Origin: Acidisoma sp965199065
Lineage (GTDB): Bacteria > Pseudomonadota > Alphaproteobacteria > Acetobacterales > Acetobacteraceae
Assembly: GCF_965199065.1 (NCBI RefSeq)
Contig: NZ_CBDAQN010000001.1
Span: 1,426,001-1,490,000, forward strand
DNA length: 64,000 nucleotides
Direction of reading: 5' to 3'
The notes beneath the pieces are model-generated. The model had not been told where the DNA came from, did not search any database, and saw only the letters and a list, made by a program, of their open reading frames with translations. Positions 16,339 to 25,211 of the stretch are shown piece by piece. Position numbers and translations under genes: made by a program. Each line of letters opens with the position of its first letter. The stretch's first letter is position 1.

Positions 16339-17337
16339 ATGACCAAGATGAAATTGCTGGCGGGCTGCGCGGTCCTCGCACTCGGCGGGGTGAGCGTCGC
16401 CCACGCAACCCAGCCAACCACCTCCGGGCCGCTCGGCGCCGGCATGACCATGTACATGCAGATGGGCGGCAACCCCGGTGACGGCGCCACCCTCGCGCGG
16501 CAGACCGGCGCCGCCGATGCCGCGCACGCCTTCGGCATCAAGGTCATCGAGCAGTTCTCGGCCTGGAACCCGGAGACGATGCTCGACCAGTTCCGCCAGG
16601 CAATGGCCGCGCGTCCCACCTGCATCGGCGTCACCGGCCATCCGGGTGACGCGGCCTTCGATCCTCTGATCGCTCAGGCCGAGAAGGAAGGCACGCTGGT
16701 CACAGTCGGCAACACTCCGCTCCCGGTCGCGGAAAAGACCTACGGCGCGAAGGGCACCGGCTATGCCGGTGTGGACCTCTACATCGGCGGCGAGATCACC
16801 GCGCAGGCGATGCTGGCGGCAGGCCTGAAGTCCGGTGACGAGGCCCTCGAATACGGCGTCTTCAACGAGACCGAGCGCAGCCAGTCCGACCGCGGCCTGC
16901 GCGACACGCTCGTGAAGGCCGGCGTGAAGGTGACGGAACTCAACATCTCGCCGCAGGTCGATTCGGATTCGTCATTGGCGGTCCCGATCCTGGTGGCGTT
17001 CATCGAGTCTCATCCGCATCTGAAGGCGATCGGAACGCAACATGGCGGGGTGACGGGCTTCATTCCGCAGGCTCTGCGCCAGGTCGGCAAGCAGCCGGGA
17101 CAGATCATTGTCGGTGGCATCGATCTCGCGCCGAGCACCATCGCGGGGCTGCAGGGGAAATACATAACGGCGACCCTGGACCAGCAGCTGTACCTGCAGG
17201 GCTTCCTGCCGGTGGCGCAGTGCGTCCTCTCCGCGAAGTACCATTTCGCCGGGCTGAACATCAACACCGGGGCGGGCGTGGAAACGCCGGCGACAATCGA
17301 CGCGCTGATCCCGCTGATCAAGCGCGGCATCCGGTAA
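16339..17337 (+). CDS. Sugar ABC transporter periplasmic binding protein
   Basis: A 332-residue periplasmic-binding-protein-like I (RbsB-type) protein. It has a cleavable signal peptide (KLLAGCAVLALGGVSVAHA). Residues such as GGNPGDGATLARQTGAADAA and ITAQAMLAAG build the two lobes. It delivers a monosaccharide to the upstream permease; the ligand is not determinable. The order ATPase-permease-binding protein is the reverse of the usual one. A separate hairpin and strong ribosome site immediately upstream may allow the high expression that binding proteins need. Confidence 0.88.
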   Translation: MTKMKLLAGCAVLALGGVSVAHATQPTTSGPLGAGMTMYMQMGGNPGDGATLARQTGAADAAHAFGIKVIEQFSAWNPETMLDQFRQAMAARPTCIGVTGHPGDAAFDPLIAQAEKEGTLVTVGNTPLPVAEKTYGAKGTGYAGVDLYIGGEITAQAMLAAGLKSGDEALEYGVFNETERSQSDRGLRDTLVKAGVKVTELNISPQVDSDSSLAVPILVAFIESHPHLKAIGTQHGGVTGFIPQALRQVGKQPGQIIVGGIDLAPSTIAGLQGKYITATLDQQLYLQGFLPVAQCVLSAKYHFAGLNINTGAGVETPATIDALIPLIKRGIR

Positions 17338-17350
17338 TCCGGGCAGCCGA

Positions 17351-17385
17351 CGCCGGCCGGGGCAACCCTGTCACCCCGGCCGGCG
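17351..17385 (+). terminator. GC-rich hairpin after the sugar transporter operon
   Basis: Perfect 12-bp arms CGCCGGCCGGGG (17351-17362) and CCCCGGCCGGCG (17374-17385) with an 11-nt loop, 13 bp after the binding-protein stop. No U-tract follows, so it is a terminator or 3'-end stabiliser. Confidence 0.6.
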
Positions 17386-17530
17386 CCGGCGTAGAACTCC
17401 TCGTAACTGATCTACCTATTCCGGGTAGAACCCAAATAATGGCCCTGTCCAAATCTTGACTAAAACATTAAAACCAAGAAAGTATCCCCCGTGGATTAAT
17501 AAAGATCCCAATTTTTATTGCGAGAGAGCA

Positions 17531-17815
17531 ATGAGACTGCAGACTATTCCGCAACCGCTCCCCGAGCTGCCCAAGATCTGGGGGAAACCGAACCTCAGCG
17601 GTCCCAGCGTCACCTACAGGATCGGGCGCGATGATGCCGTGAACATCAAGGAGCTGAATCGCTGGATCGAGGTTCATCAGGTCGCCTGCTGGATCGAGCG
17701 GATCACCGACCAGTATGGCGAGACGGTCTTCTGGGACTACAGGATCGAGCTTGATTACATGATCGTTCTTGCGCGCCAGGGCGTTCCCCGGTTCCGTCTG
17801 TGGCGTCCCAAGTAA
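17531..17815 (+). CDS. Unknown small protein
   Basis: A 94-residue frame from ATG 17531 with GAGAG just upstream. The frame is open back to a TTG at 17456, which would add 25 residues. It is rich in Trp and aromatic residues (IWGKPNLSGPSVTYRIG, WIEVHQVACWIERI, VPRFRLWRPK). There is no signal peptide or membrane segment. The upstream 75 bp are AT-richer than the body. No family recognised. Confidence 0.5.
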   Translation: MRLQTIPQPLPELPKIWGKPNLSGPSVTYRIGRDDAVNIKELNRWIEVHQVACWIERITDQYGETVFWDYRIELDYMIVLARQGVPRFRLWRPK

Positions 17816-17884
17816 TCGGGGCGCACGATCAGGCTCAGCGCCGAAACGGATGATGTTACGTCAGCCGGTTTTGGCGCGGCCTCG

Positions 17885-18631
17885 CTATCGCACTGCGGCC
17901 GCCAGCACCATCAGCACCGCGCACTCAACCAGTTGCTCCGTCGCCCCCAGGGTGTCGCCCGTATAGCCGCCGAGGCTGCGTACGCCCACTCCGGCCATCG
18001 CCGCCGCCGCCATCAGCGTCACCAGCAACGCCTCCAGCATCACATGCGGGCGTTCCAGCAGAAGGCACGCCAGTAACGCGATCACTCCGCCGATGATGAG
18101 CCGCCTGCGGTCGAGCGCGCCGAGCGCGGCGCCGAGCCCCCCTGTGCGTGCCGGTGGGGAGAGCAGCACGACGCCGGGCATGGCGCTTCGGCCCAGCACC
18201 GCCGCCACGATCAGCGCCGCCGCCACCAGCCGAGGCTCGGCCAACTGCGCGAGCGCTCCAACCCGCAGCCCCACGGAGGCGATCAGCGCCAGCGCGCCGA
18301 AGCTGCCGATGCGGCTATCCTTCATGATCATCAGCCGCTTCTCCGGCGTGGCGCCGCCGCCGATGCCATCCGTCGTGTCGGCCAGGCCGTCCTCATGGAA
18401 GCCGCCCGTCGCCACCACCGTCGCGGTCACGGCCAGCAAAGCCGCGAGCAGAGCCGACAATCCAGCCCGCCAGGCCAGCGCGTAGGCCGCGGCGCCGATC
18501 AGGCCGATCACCAGCCCGACGACGGGCCACGCCCATACCGAGGCACCCGACGAGGATGCCGTTGCCTCACGCGGCAGCGGCAGCCGCGTCAGCAGTCCGA
18601 ATGCCGCGACAAGGTCAGCGCCCGTCGGCAA
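17885..18631 (-). CDS. cobS: Adenosylcobinamide-GDP ribazoletransferase
   Basis: A 248-residue polytopic membrane enzyme (CobS of enterics, CobV of Pseudomonas denitrificans) that joins adenosylcobinamide-GDP to alpha-ribazole (phosphate), the last step of cobalamin assembly. The acidic motif GGFHEDGLADTTDGIGGG and the C-terminal GGYTGDTLGA are diagnostic. Its start overlaps the 3' end of cobT by 17 bp, so it is the last gene of a coupled cobA-cobB-cobT-cobS unit. Confidence 0.94.
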   Translation of the reverse strand: MPTGADLVAAFGLLTRLPLPREATASSSGASVWAWPVVGLVIGLIGAAAYALAWRAGLSALLAALLAVTATVVATGGFHEDGLADTTDGIGGGATPEKRLMIMKDSRIGSFGALALIASVGLRVGALAQLAEPRLVAAALIVAAVLGRSAMPGVVLLSPPARTGGLGAALGALDRRRLIIGGVIALLACLLLERPHVMLEALLVTLMAAAAMAGVGVRSLGGYTGDTLGATEQLVECAVLMVLAAAVR

Positions 18632-19628
18632 CGCCCGCCTCCGCGAAGGTCGCCATGCCGCTATGGCAAGCGACTGCCGCCCGCAGGATGCTCACGGCCA
18701 GCGCCGCGCCGGAGGCCTCGCCCAGCCGCATGTCGAGGTCGAGCAAGGTCGGCCGGCCCAGCTCCCGCACCAGGCGCCGGTGCCCGGCCTCGGCGGAGAC
18801 ATGGCCGATCATCGTGTGCTCCAACCCATCTGGCAGAAGCTTCGCCGCCGCCGCCGCCGCCGCCGAGCAGACGAAACCGTCGAGCAGCACCGGGATGCTG
18901 TGCCGCCGCGCCGCGAGCACCGCGCCGAGGATCGCCGCCGTCTCCCGACCGCCGAGGCGACGCGCCACTTCCCACGGATCACCGCTGGCCTCGGCATGCA
19001 GCGTGAGCGCCCGATCCACCACCGCCGCCTTGTGCGCGACGCCCGCCGCGTCGAGCCCGGTGCCGCGCCCTGCCCAGTCGCGGCCTTCGCCGCCGAACAG
19101 CGCCGCCGCCATCGCCGCCGCCGCCGTCGTGTTGCCGATCCCCATTTCGCCGAGGCACAGCAGATCCGTGCCCGGCACCACCGCCTCGAAGCCCGCCTCC
19201 AGCGCCGCCCGGAACTCAGCCGGCGTCATCGCCGGCTCCACGGTGAAATCCGCCGTCGGCTGGTCGAGCGCGAGCGGCACGACCGAGAGCGTGGCGCCGA
19301 CGGCAGCCGCGATCTGGTTGATCGCCGCACCCCCGGCCTGGAAGTTGGCGACCATCTGCGCCGTGACCTCCGAGGGGAACGGCGACACGCCCTGGGCCGT
19401 CACGCCGTGGTTGCCGGCGAAGATCAGCACGTCGACCTGGTCGAGGCGCGGCATCTCCCGCCGCTGCCAGCGCGCGAGCCAGCCGACGGCTTCTTCCAGT
19501 TGTCCAAGGCTTCCGGCGGGCTTGGTCAGCCGGGCCTGACGGCGCGCCACCGCATCGCCGGCGGCCTCATCCGGCGGCGGCAGGCCCCTCAGAAGATCGG
19601 CAAGATAATCGGATTGGCGCGTCATCAT
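18615..19628 (-). CDS. cobT: Nicotinate-nucleotide-dimethylbenzimidazole phosphoribosyltransferase
   Basis: A 337-residue CobT (CobU of P. denitrificans) forming alpha-ribazole phosphate from DMB and nicotinate mononucleotide. Signatures are FAGNHGVTAQGVSPFP, the GEMGIGNTT phosphate loop, and C-terminal MRLGEASGAALA with the catalytic Glu region. The start is ATG 19628 behind AGGAGG, which forms a GGAGGACCTCC mini-palindrome. The ORF extends far upstream through cobB in another frame, which is a shadow. The start overlaps the cobB stop. Confidence 0.94.
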   Translation of the reverse strand: MMTRQSDYLADLLRGLPPPDEAAGDAVARRQARLTKPAGSLGQLEEAVGWLARWQRREMPRLDQVDVLIFAGNHGVTAQGVSPFPSEVTAQMVANFQAGGAAINQIAAAVGATLSVVPLALDQPTADFTVEPAMTPAEFRAALEAGFEAVVPGTDLLCLGEMGIGNTTAAAAMAAALFGGEGRDWAGRGTGLDAAGVAHKAAVVDRALTLHAEASGDPWEVARRLGGRETAAILGAVLAARRHSIPVLLDGFVCSAAAAAAAKLLPDGLEHTMIGHVSAEAGHRRLVRELGRPTLLDLDMRLGEASGAALAVSILRAAVACHSGMATFAEAGVADGR

Positions 19629-20956
19629 GGTCGGAGGTCCTCCTGCGCGATGAGGTGAAAGAAACTGCCCGTGACGAGGCCCCGGCGGCTTCCGGCCGGG
19701 CCGAGCGTCGTGCCAAGCGCGTCCGCCAGTTGGACAAACGGGGCGTCGAGGCCGCCGGCGGAGACGGTGGCGTAGTGGAATTCGTGGCCGCGCAGCGCCG
19801 TGCCGGCGGCACCCAAGGGCCCATCCGCGCACAGCCGCGCAAGCCGGTAGCCGAGGTGGAGCCGACGCCGGGCGAAGCTGGTTTCGTGGTCGAGAAGTCC
19901 GGCCATCGGATGGCTCGATCCGGTGGCGTCCGTCAATGCCTCGCCGAGGACCATGTAGCCGCCGCACTCCCCATGCACAGGCCGCGTTTGGGCGAAACCC
20001 CGCAGCCCGGTCTTGAACCTTTCGGCTGCGGCAAGCCGGCCCCCGTGCAGCTCCGGATAACCGCCGGGCAGCCAGCAGGCATCGCAACCCACAGGCGGCG
20101 GCTCGTCGGCGAGCGGCGAGAAGGTGCTGATCTCAGCCCCCGCCTCGCGCCACCCCGCGAGCAGATGCGGGTAGAGAAAGCTGAACGCCGCGTCCCGCGC
20201 CACCGCGATGCGCTGACCAGGCGGCGCGATGGCAGGCACAGCCTCGCCGCCGGCCGTGATCGGCGCCGCCAACGCCAGGATCGCGTCGAGGTCGAAGCGC
20301 TCTTCCGCCAGCTGGCCGAGGCGTTCGATCCGGGCTTCGAGGTCGCCGGTTTCCTCGGCCTGGACGAGCCCGAGGTGCCGCTCGGGCAGGCTGAGTGCGG
20401 CATCCCTCAAAAGCGACCCCACCACCGGCAGTTGAATGCCCGCCATCGCGAGCCGGATGCCGGCCTCGTGCTTGGCGCTGCCGAGGCGGTTGAGGATGAC
20501 GCCCGCGATCGTGACGCCGGGCTCGAAGCCGATGAAGCCGCGGGCGCTCGCCGCCGCCGTTTGGGACTGGCCCGAAACGTCCAGCACCAGCACCACCGGC
20601 AGGCCCCAGCGCGCGGCGAGATCCGCCGCCCGGCCCGCTTCGCCCACCGGGCCCGCGCCATCGAACAGACCCATGGAGGCTTCGATGAGCACGAGGTCGG
20701 CGTCTCCGGCGGCCTGGGCCAGCAGTCCGTCCAGCACGCCCGGCGGCATGGCCCAGCTATCGAGGTTGAAGGCGGGTCGTCCCGTGGCGACCGCGTGGAA
20801 GGCTGGGTCGATGTAGTCGGGGCCGGATTTCGCGACGGCCACGCGCACCCCGCGTCTTCGGAAGGCGGCGGCGAGCGCCAGCGTTACGGTGGTCTTCCCC
20901 GACCCCGATCGTGGCGCCGCTATGATGAGCGAAAGTTTTTTGGCTCTTTTGTTCAA
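19625..20956 (-). CDS. cobB: Cobyrinate a,c-diamide synthase
   Basis: A 443-residue glutamine-dependent amidotransferase amidating the a and c side chains of hydrogenobyrinate. The N-terminal ATPase domain has the P-loop APRSGSGKTTVT and SGPDYIDPAFH. The class I glutaminase domain carries Cys in HGECGGYM and the later GHEFHY. The best start is TTG 20956, overlapping the cobA stop (TTTTGAAC). The first codons are supplied by hairpin module copy B, so both the cobA C-terminus (EVLF) and the cobB N-terminus (NKRAKKLS) derive from the repeat. Confidence 0.92.
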   Translation of the reverse strand: MNKRAKKLSLIIAAPRSGSGKTTVTLALAAAFRRRGVRVAVAKSGPDYIDPAFHAVATGRPAFNLDSWAMPPGVLDGLLAQAAGDADLVLIEASMGLFDGAGPVGEAGRAADLAARWGLPVVLVLDVSGQSQTAAASARGFIGFEPGVTIAGVILNRLGSAKHEAGIRLAMAGIQLPVVGSLLRDAALSLPERHLGLVQAEETGDLEARIERLGQLAEERFDLDAILALAAPITAGGEAVPAIAPPGQRIAVARDAAFSFLYPHLLAGWREAGAEISTFSPLADEPPPVGCDACWLPGGYPELHGGRLAAAERFKTGLRGFAQTRPVHGECGGYMVLGEALTDATGSSHPMAGLLDHETSFARRRLHLGYRLARLCADGPLGAAGTALRGHEFHYATVSAGGLDAPFVQLADALGTTLGPAGSRRGLVTGSFFHLIAQEDLRP

Positions 20957-20964
20957 AAAAGAAC
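20931..20964 (-). repeat. Hairpin module copy B, spanning the cobA/cobB junction
   Basis: On the minus strand the sequence starts GTTCTTTTTTGAACAAAAG and continues with AGCCAAAAAACTTTC. It differs from copy A (16284-16317) at 5 of 34 positions and keeps the CAAAA-ACTTT tail. Here the module is coding: it supplies the last codons and stop of cobA and the first codons of cobB. Confidence 0.75.
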
Positions 20965-21771
20965 CTCTTGCTTGGCTTGAGAGATGAGGTCCGTGATCCG
21001 CGCCCGCATCGTCACGATCCGGCCGATCACGATCAGGGCGGGGCTCTCCTCGTCACCCTCGCCCACGGTTCCGGCGATATGCTCGAGATCGGTCACCGTC
21101 ACGGTCTGTTCCGCCCGGGTGGCGTCGAGGATGAGCGCCGCCGGCAGGTCCGCCGGCATTCCGCCCGCCATCAGCCGGCGTGCGATCGTACCGATCCGGC
21201 GCGCGCCCATATAGAGCACGATGGGCTGTCCGAGGCTCGCCATTGCCTCCCAGTTCAGGCTGGCGTGCTGCGACTCCGCGCCGTGGCCGGTCGCGAAGAT
21301 GATGGCCTGATTGATGCCGCGCATGGTGGCCGGGATCATGGCGGCCGCCAGCCCGGCGAGGCCCGCGGTCATGCCGGGGATGACGCGGAACGGGATGCCC
21401 GCCTCTGCCAGGGCGAGCACCTCCTCGCCGCCGCGGCCGAACACGAAGGGGTCGCCGCCTTTCAACCGCAGGACCCGCCTGCCCGCGCGCGCCTCCGCCA
21501 CCAGACCCGCTGAGATGGTGGTTTGTTCGGAGGATGGCCGGCCGCAGCGCTTGCCTGCCGGCACCAGCTCGGCTTCGGGCTTCGCCAGAGCCAGCACAGC
21601 CTCGCTCACCAGGGCGTCGTGCAGCACGACATCCGCCTGGGCGAGCCCGGCGATAGCATGAAGTGTGAGTTGCCCCACGTCGCCTGGCCCGGCGCCTGCC
21701 AGCCAGACATGGCCGGGCAGGAGTTCCGGCACTACCGGCATCAGGCGCCGCAGCGCCTCCTCGATTGTCAT
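20953..21771 (-). CDS. cobA: Uroporphyrinogen-III C-methyltransferase
   Basis: A 272-residue SAM-dependent methyltransferase (SUMT) making precorrin-2, the entry step to the corrin ring. Visible are WLAGAGPGDVGQLTLHA, the LRLKGGDPFVFGRGGEE loop and IPGMTAGLAG. It has no CysG-type dehydrogenase/chelatase domain. First gene of a cobA-cobB-cobT-cobS unit, divergent from cbiD with about 50 bp between start codons. No riboswitch is visible upstream of it. Confidence 0.94.
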   Translation of the reverse strand: MTIEEALRRLMPVVPELLPGHVWLAGAGPGDVGQLTLHAIAGLAQADVVLHDALVSEAVLALAKPEAELVPAGKRCGRPSSEQTTISAGLVAEARAGRRVLRLKGGDPFVFGRGGEEVLALAEAGIPFRVIPGMTAGLAGLAAAMIPATMRGINQAIIFATGHGAESQHASLNWEAMASLGQPIVLYMGARRIGTIARRLMAGGMPADLPAALILDATRAEQTVTVTDLEHIAGTVGEGDEESPALIVIGRIVTMRARITDLISQAKQEVLF

Positions 21772-21821
21772 TCGTCGTCTCCGCCGTGACTTGGCGTCAG
21801 CAGTTGGTTAGTTTCCGTGCC

Positions 21822-22895
21822 GTGGACACGCCCTCGCTCCGCCGTGGCTGGACGACAGGCGCATGCGCCGCGGCCGCTGCCCGTGCGGCGGCTGAAGGCC
21901 TTCTCACCGGCCAGTTCCCCGACCCGGTCGCAATCCGGTTGCCCGGCGGCGGCACTGCGGCCTTCGCGCTGGCCGAAACCCTGAGGCTTCCAGGCGCCGT
22001 CATGGCCGCCATTGTCAAGGATGCGGGCGACGACCCCGACGTGACGCATGGCGCGCTCATCCGCGTCACCCTGTCCCTCGGCGTCCCTCTGTCCGGCGTC
22101 ACCTTCCGGGCGGGTCCGGGGGTCGGCATCGTCACCCTGCCCGGCCTGCCCGTTCCGCCGGGCGAGCCCGCCATCAATCCGGTGCCGCGCCGCATGATCG
22201 CGGAGGCGCTGGCCGAGGCGGCGGCGCTGTTCGGCGGCGGCAGCGACTGGGTGGTGGAGGTTTCCGTCCCCGGCGGCGAGTTGCTGGCGGAGCGCACGAT
22301 GAACGGGCGTCTCGGCATCCGGGGCGGGCTCTCCATTCTCGGCACGACGGGGATCGTCATCCCGTATTCCTGCGCGGCCTGGATCGACAGCATCCGGCGC
22401 GGCATCGATGTGGCGCGTGCGACGGGCATTACCCATGTCGCCGCTGCCACCGGCCGCACCTCGGAGGAGGCCGTGCAGCGACTGTATGGCCTGCCGGATC
22501 AGGCGCTGCTCGACATGGGCGACTTCGTCGGCGGCACGCTGAAGTATCTTCGACGGCATCCGGTCGCGCGGGTGACGCTGGCAGGCGGCCTCGCGAAGAT
22601 GACGAAGCTCGCCCAGGGGCGGCTCGACCTGCACTCCAAGCGAGGCGGCGTGGACGGCGATGCCCTCGGCGCGCTGGCGGTCCGGCTCGGTGCCAGTGCC
22701 GGCCAGGCCGCGCTCATAGCGACCGCTAACACAACCGCACAAGCCTTTTATTTTGCCGGATCTCTTCCGCTCGCCGCCACCATTGCGGCCGAGGCGCACC
22801 GGGTGGCGCAATCCGTGCTCGAGGATGCGCCGATCAGGTTGGACGTGCTGCTCATCGATCGCGAAGGACGCGTGGTGGCCTCGCATCAGCCCTGA
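21822..22895 (+). CDS. cbiD: Cobalt-precorrin-5B (C1)-methyltransferase CbiD
   Basis: About 357 residues. The conserved opening LRRGWTTGACAAAAARAA, the central SILGTTGIVIPYSC and the C-terminal VTLAGGLAKMTKLAQG are CbiD hallmarks. CbiD methylates C1 in the anaerobic pathway; the rest of this cluster is aerobic and no CobF is present, so CbiD presumably fills the C1 step. The start is GTG 21822 (VDTPSLRRG); longer options exist back to TTG 21765 but overlap the cobA start. Its 3' end overlaps convergent cobM by 10 bp. Confidence 0.9.
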   Translation: MDTPSLRRGWTTGACAAAAARAAAEGLLTGQFPDPVAIRLPGGGTAAFALAETLRLPGAVMAAIVKDAGDDPDVTHGALIRVTLSLGVPLSGVTFRAGPGVGIVTLPGLPVPPGEPAINPVPRRMIAEALAEAAALFGGGSDWVVEVSVPGGELLAERTMNGRLGIRGGLSILGTTGIVIPYSCAAWIDSIRRGIDVARATGITHVAAATGRTSEEAVQRLYGLPDQALLDMGDFVGGTLKYLRRHPVARVTLAGGLAKMTKLAQGRLDLHSKRGGVDGDALGALAVRLGASAGQAALIATANTTAQAFYFAGSLPLAATIAAEAHRVAQSVLEDAPIRLDVLLIDREGRVVASHQP

Positions 22896-23644
22896 CCTCG
22901 GAAGCGGCGGACGTAATCCGCGCCGTAGAGGGCGCTTTCGCGAAACTCGTCCGGTCCCAGCGCCGGCCCGACCAGGATGAGCGCCGTCCGCTGCGCCGGC
23001 GTCGCCGTATGCTGTTCCACGAGCGTCCCCAGCGTGCCGGTGATGACGGCCTCCTCCGGCCAACTCGCCCGCGCCACAATGGCCGCCGGGCAGCCCGCGC
23101 CGTAATGCGGCACCAGCGCCGTCACCACCTCGGCAAGGCGGTGGATCGCGAGATGGATGGCGAGCGTCGCGCCCGTCGCCGCGAACGCCGCCAGGTTCTC
23201 GCCCGGCGGCATCGGGCTTGCCCGGCCCTCGATGCGTGTGAGCACCACGCTCTGGGCGAGGCCCGGCACCGTCAGTTCCCGCCCCAGCACGGCGGCGGCG
23301 GCGCCGAAGGCGGGCACGCCGGGTGTCAGGCTCCAGGGGATGCCGAGCCTGTCCAGCCGCCGGGTCTGTTCGGCGACGGCGCTGTAGATGGAGAGATCGC
23401 CCGAATGCAGCCGCGCCACGTCCGACCCGGCTGCATGGGCTGTGCGATACTCGGCCTCGATCGCGTCCAGGCTGAGCGGCGCGGTGTCGACCAGCCGCGC
23501 ATCAGGCGGGCAGTGCGCCAGCATCGCCTGTGGCACGATCGAGCCGGCATAGAGGCAGACGGGGCAGCGGGCGAGGATGTCCCGCCCGCGCAGGGTCAGC
23601 AGGTCCGCCGCACCCGGTCCGGCGCCGATGAAGAATACGGTCAT
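22886..23644 (-). CDS. cobM: Precorrin-4 C11-methyltransferase
   Basis: A 252-residue tetrapyrrole methylase beginning MTVFFIGAGPGAADLLTLRG. LYAGSIVPQAML, LHSGDLSIYSAVAEQ and TPGVPAFGAAAA identify the CobM/CbiF subgroup, which methylates C11 of precorrin-4. The start is ATG 23644, overlapping the cobE stop in ATGA. The ORF upstream of this ATG is a shadow of cobE. Confidence 0.94.
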   Translation of the reverse strand: MTVFFIGAGPGAADLLTLRGRDILARCPVCLYAGSIVPQAMLAHCPPDARLVDTAPLSLDAIEAEYRTAHAAGSDVARLHSGDLSIYSAVAEQTRRLDRLGIPWSLTPGVPAFGAAAAVLGRELTVPGLAQSVVLTRIEGRASPMPPGENLAAFAATGATLAIHLAIHRLAEVVTALVPHYGAGCPAAIVARASWPEEAVITGTLGTLVEQHTATPAQRTALILVGPALGPDEFRESALYGADYVRRFRGQG

Positions 23645-24009
23645 GCGCCGTGGCTCTCCGCGAGGGCGCAGGTGACGCCGCCACCCGCGATGCGCGGCAA
23701 GATAAGCCGCGAGCCGGGTCCGGCAGCGGAGAGCGCGGCAGCCTCGGCCACACACGATAGTCCGATTTCGGCTTCCGCGCGGGCCGAGCGGGTCACGCAG
23801 CGGCCTTGCTCTCCCTTCAGCTGATCCCGCTCCACCCACAGGATGGGCAGGTTGAGGCGTCTGGCGGCTTCAGTGATCCCCGGCTCTCCCCTGCGAAAGG
23901 CCGGCACCGCGAGCGCTTCCGGTGGCGCCGTCTCAGAAGCAAGGCGCAACAGCGACAGGAGCGCCTCCGCGGTGACTTCAGTCCTGCAGCCAATTCCCGC
24001 GACTATCAT
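23641..24009 (-). CDS. cobE: CobE / CbiG C-terminal-domain protein
   Basis: A 122-residue protein starting MIVAGIGCRTEVTAEALLSL, the signature of the CbiG C-terminal domain that stands alone as CobE. LPILWVERDQL and CVAEAAALSAAGPGSRLILPR are conserved. CobE is genetically required in P. denitrificans but its reaction is unclear; the CbiG C-domain may assist ring opening. Four-base ATGA overlaps at both ends join it to cobL and cobM. The N-terminal half of CbiG (deacetylating lactone opening) is absent here. Confidence 0.9.
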   Translation of the reverse strand: MIVAGIGCRTEVTAEALLSLLRLASETAPPEALAVPAFRRGEPGITEAARRLNLPILWVERDQLKGEQGRCVTRSARAEAEIGLSCVAEAAALSAAGPGSRLILPRIAGGGVTCALAESHGA

Positions 24010-25211
24010 GGTTTTACCGCCCGGTACTGCAGCACCGTGCGAGCCGGAGCGAAGCCCTGCATGGTGCCGATCGGCTCCAGCCGCTCGATCCCGATGCGTG
24101 TCAGACGGCCGCCCCACTCGCCATGACACGACATCACTGCCCGCTCGGTCTCCAGCGTCACCGCGTTGACCACGATCCTGCCACGGGGTTTTAGAGCCTG
24201 CCAGCAAGCCGCTGTTACTGCTGCATCGGATGCGCCTCCGCCGATGAACACCGCATCCGGGGGTGGGAGATCCACGAGAGCCTCGGGCGCGGTTCCCACA
24301 CCTACCTCCAGCGCCGGCACGCCGAGTGCCGCCGCGTTGCGCATGATCCGCGCGGCGCGATCCGCCCGCGCCTCGATCGCGATGGTGCGGCAGGACGGGT
24401 GCCGCAGCATCCATTCGATGCCGACCGAGCCTGAGCCCGCGCCGACATCCCACAGCCGCTCGCCCCGGTGTGGCGCGAGAGCCGCGAGCGCCAGCGCCCG
24501 GATCTCGCGCTTGGTGATCTGGCCATCGGTCTCGAACCAATCTTCGTCCAGGCCGGGCGCGAGCGGGATGGCCGGGCCGCCCGATACCTCCAGCGCCATC
24601 AGGTTGAGCTTCGCGATCCTGTCATGGATGCTCTTCAAAGCCCTGAAGGTAAATGAATCTTCGTCCGGGCCGCCCATTGCCTCCAGCACGGTGATGCGCG
24701 TCTCGCCAAATCCCCACCGAGCCAGCAGCGCGGCCAACGCCGCTGGGGTCGTGTGATCGGCCGAGAGCGCCAGGACCCGCGCGCCAGAGTGTAGCAACGG
24801 GCGGATCGCCTCGAGCGGACGGCCACAGAAGGAGATGGTCTCCACCTCGGGCAGCGACCAGCCGAGCCTCGCGCAGGCAAGGCTGAAGGCCGATGGCGCC
24901 GGCAGGCAGAGCATCTCGGCCATCGGCAGCGTTCGGGCCAGCACACTGCCGATCCCGAAGCAGAAGGGATCGCCCGAGGCGAGCACCACGACCCTGCTCC
25001 CGCGCCTCGCCAGGACCGCCGGAATGCCATCGGTCATCGGGCTGGGCCAGGCGATCCGTTCGCCCATGATGAGCGAGCGGGCAAGTGCGAGGTGGCGTTC
25101 CCCCCCAAACACCACGGTCGCCTGGGCGATGGCCGCGCGGGCGGCGGGCGCGAGCCCCTCGACACCGTCCTCCCCGATGCCGACAATCGTCAGCCATGGG
25201 ACACGGCTCAT
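24006..25211 (-). CDS. cobL: Precorrin-6Y C5,15-methyltransferase (decarboxylating)
   Basis: A 401-residue CbiE-CbiT fusion. The N-terminal tetrapyrrole methylase half (about 1-205) begins WLTIVGIGEDGVEGLAPAAR with ASGDPFCFGIGSVLA. The C-terminal half (about 220-400) is a class I methyltransferase with WDVGAGSGSVGIEWM and PDAVFIGGGAS. It methylates C5 and C15 and decarboxylates the C12 acetate. The start is ATG 25211 (a GTG one codon earlier is possible). Its first 16 bp overlap the divergent cobK start. Confidence 0.94.
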   Translation of the reverse strand: MSRVPWLTIVGIGEDGVEGLAPAARAAIAQATVVFGGERHLALARSLIMGERIAWPSPMTDGIPAVLARRGSRVVVLASGDPFCFGIGSVLARTLPMAEMLCLPAPSAFSLACARLGWSLPEVETISFCGRPLEAIRPLLHSGARVLALSADHTTPAALAALLARWGFGETRITVLEAMGGPDEDSFTFRALKSIHDRIAKLNLMALEVSGGPAIPLAPGLDEDWFETDGQITKREIRALALAALAPHRGERLWDVGAGSGSVGIEWMLRHPSCRTIAIEARADRAARIMRNAAALGVPALEVGVGTAPEALVDLPPPDAVFIGGGASDAAVTAACWQALKPRGRIVVNAVTLETERAVMSCHGEWGGRLTRIGIERLEPIGTMQGFAPARTVLQYRAVKP

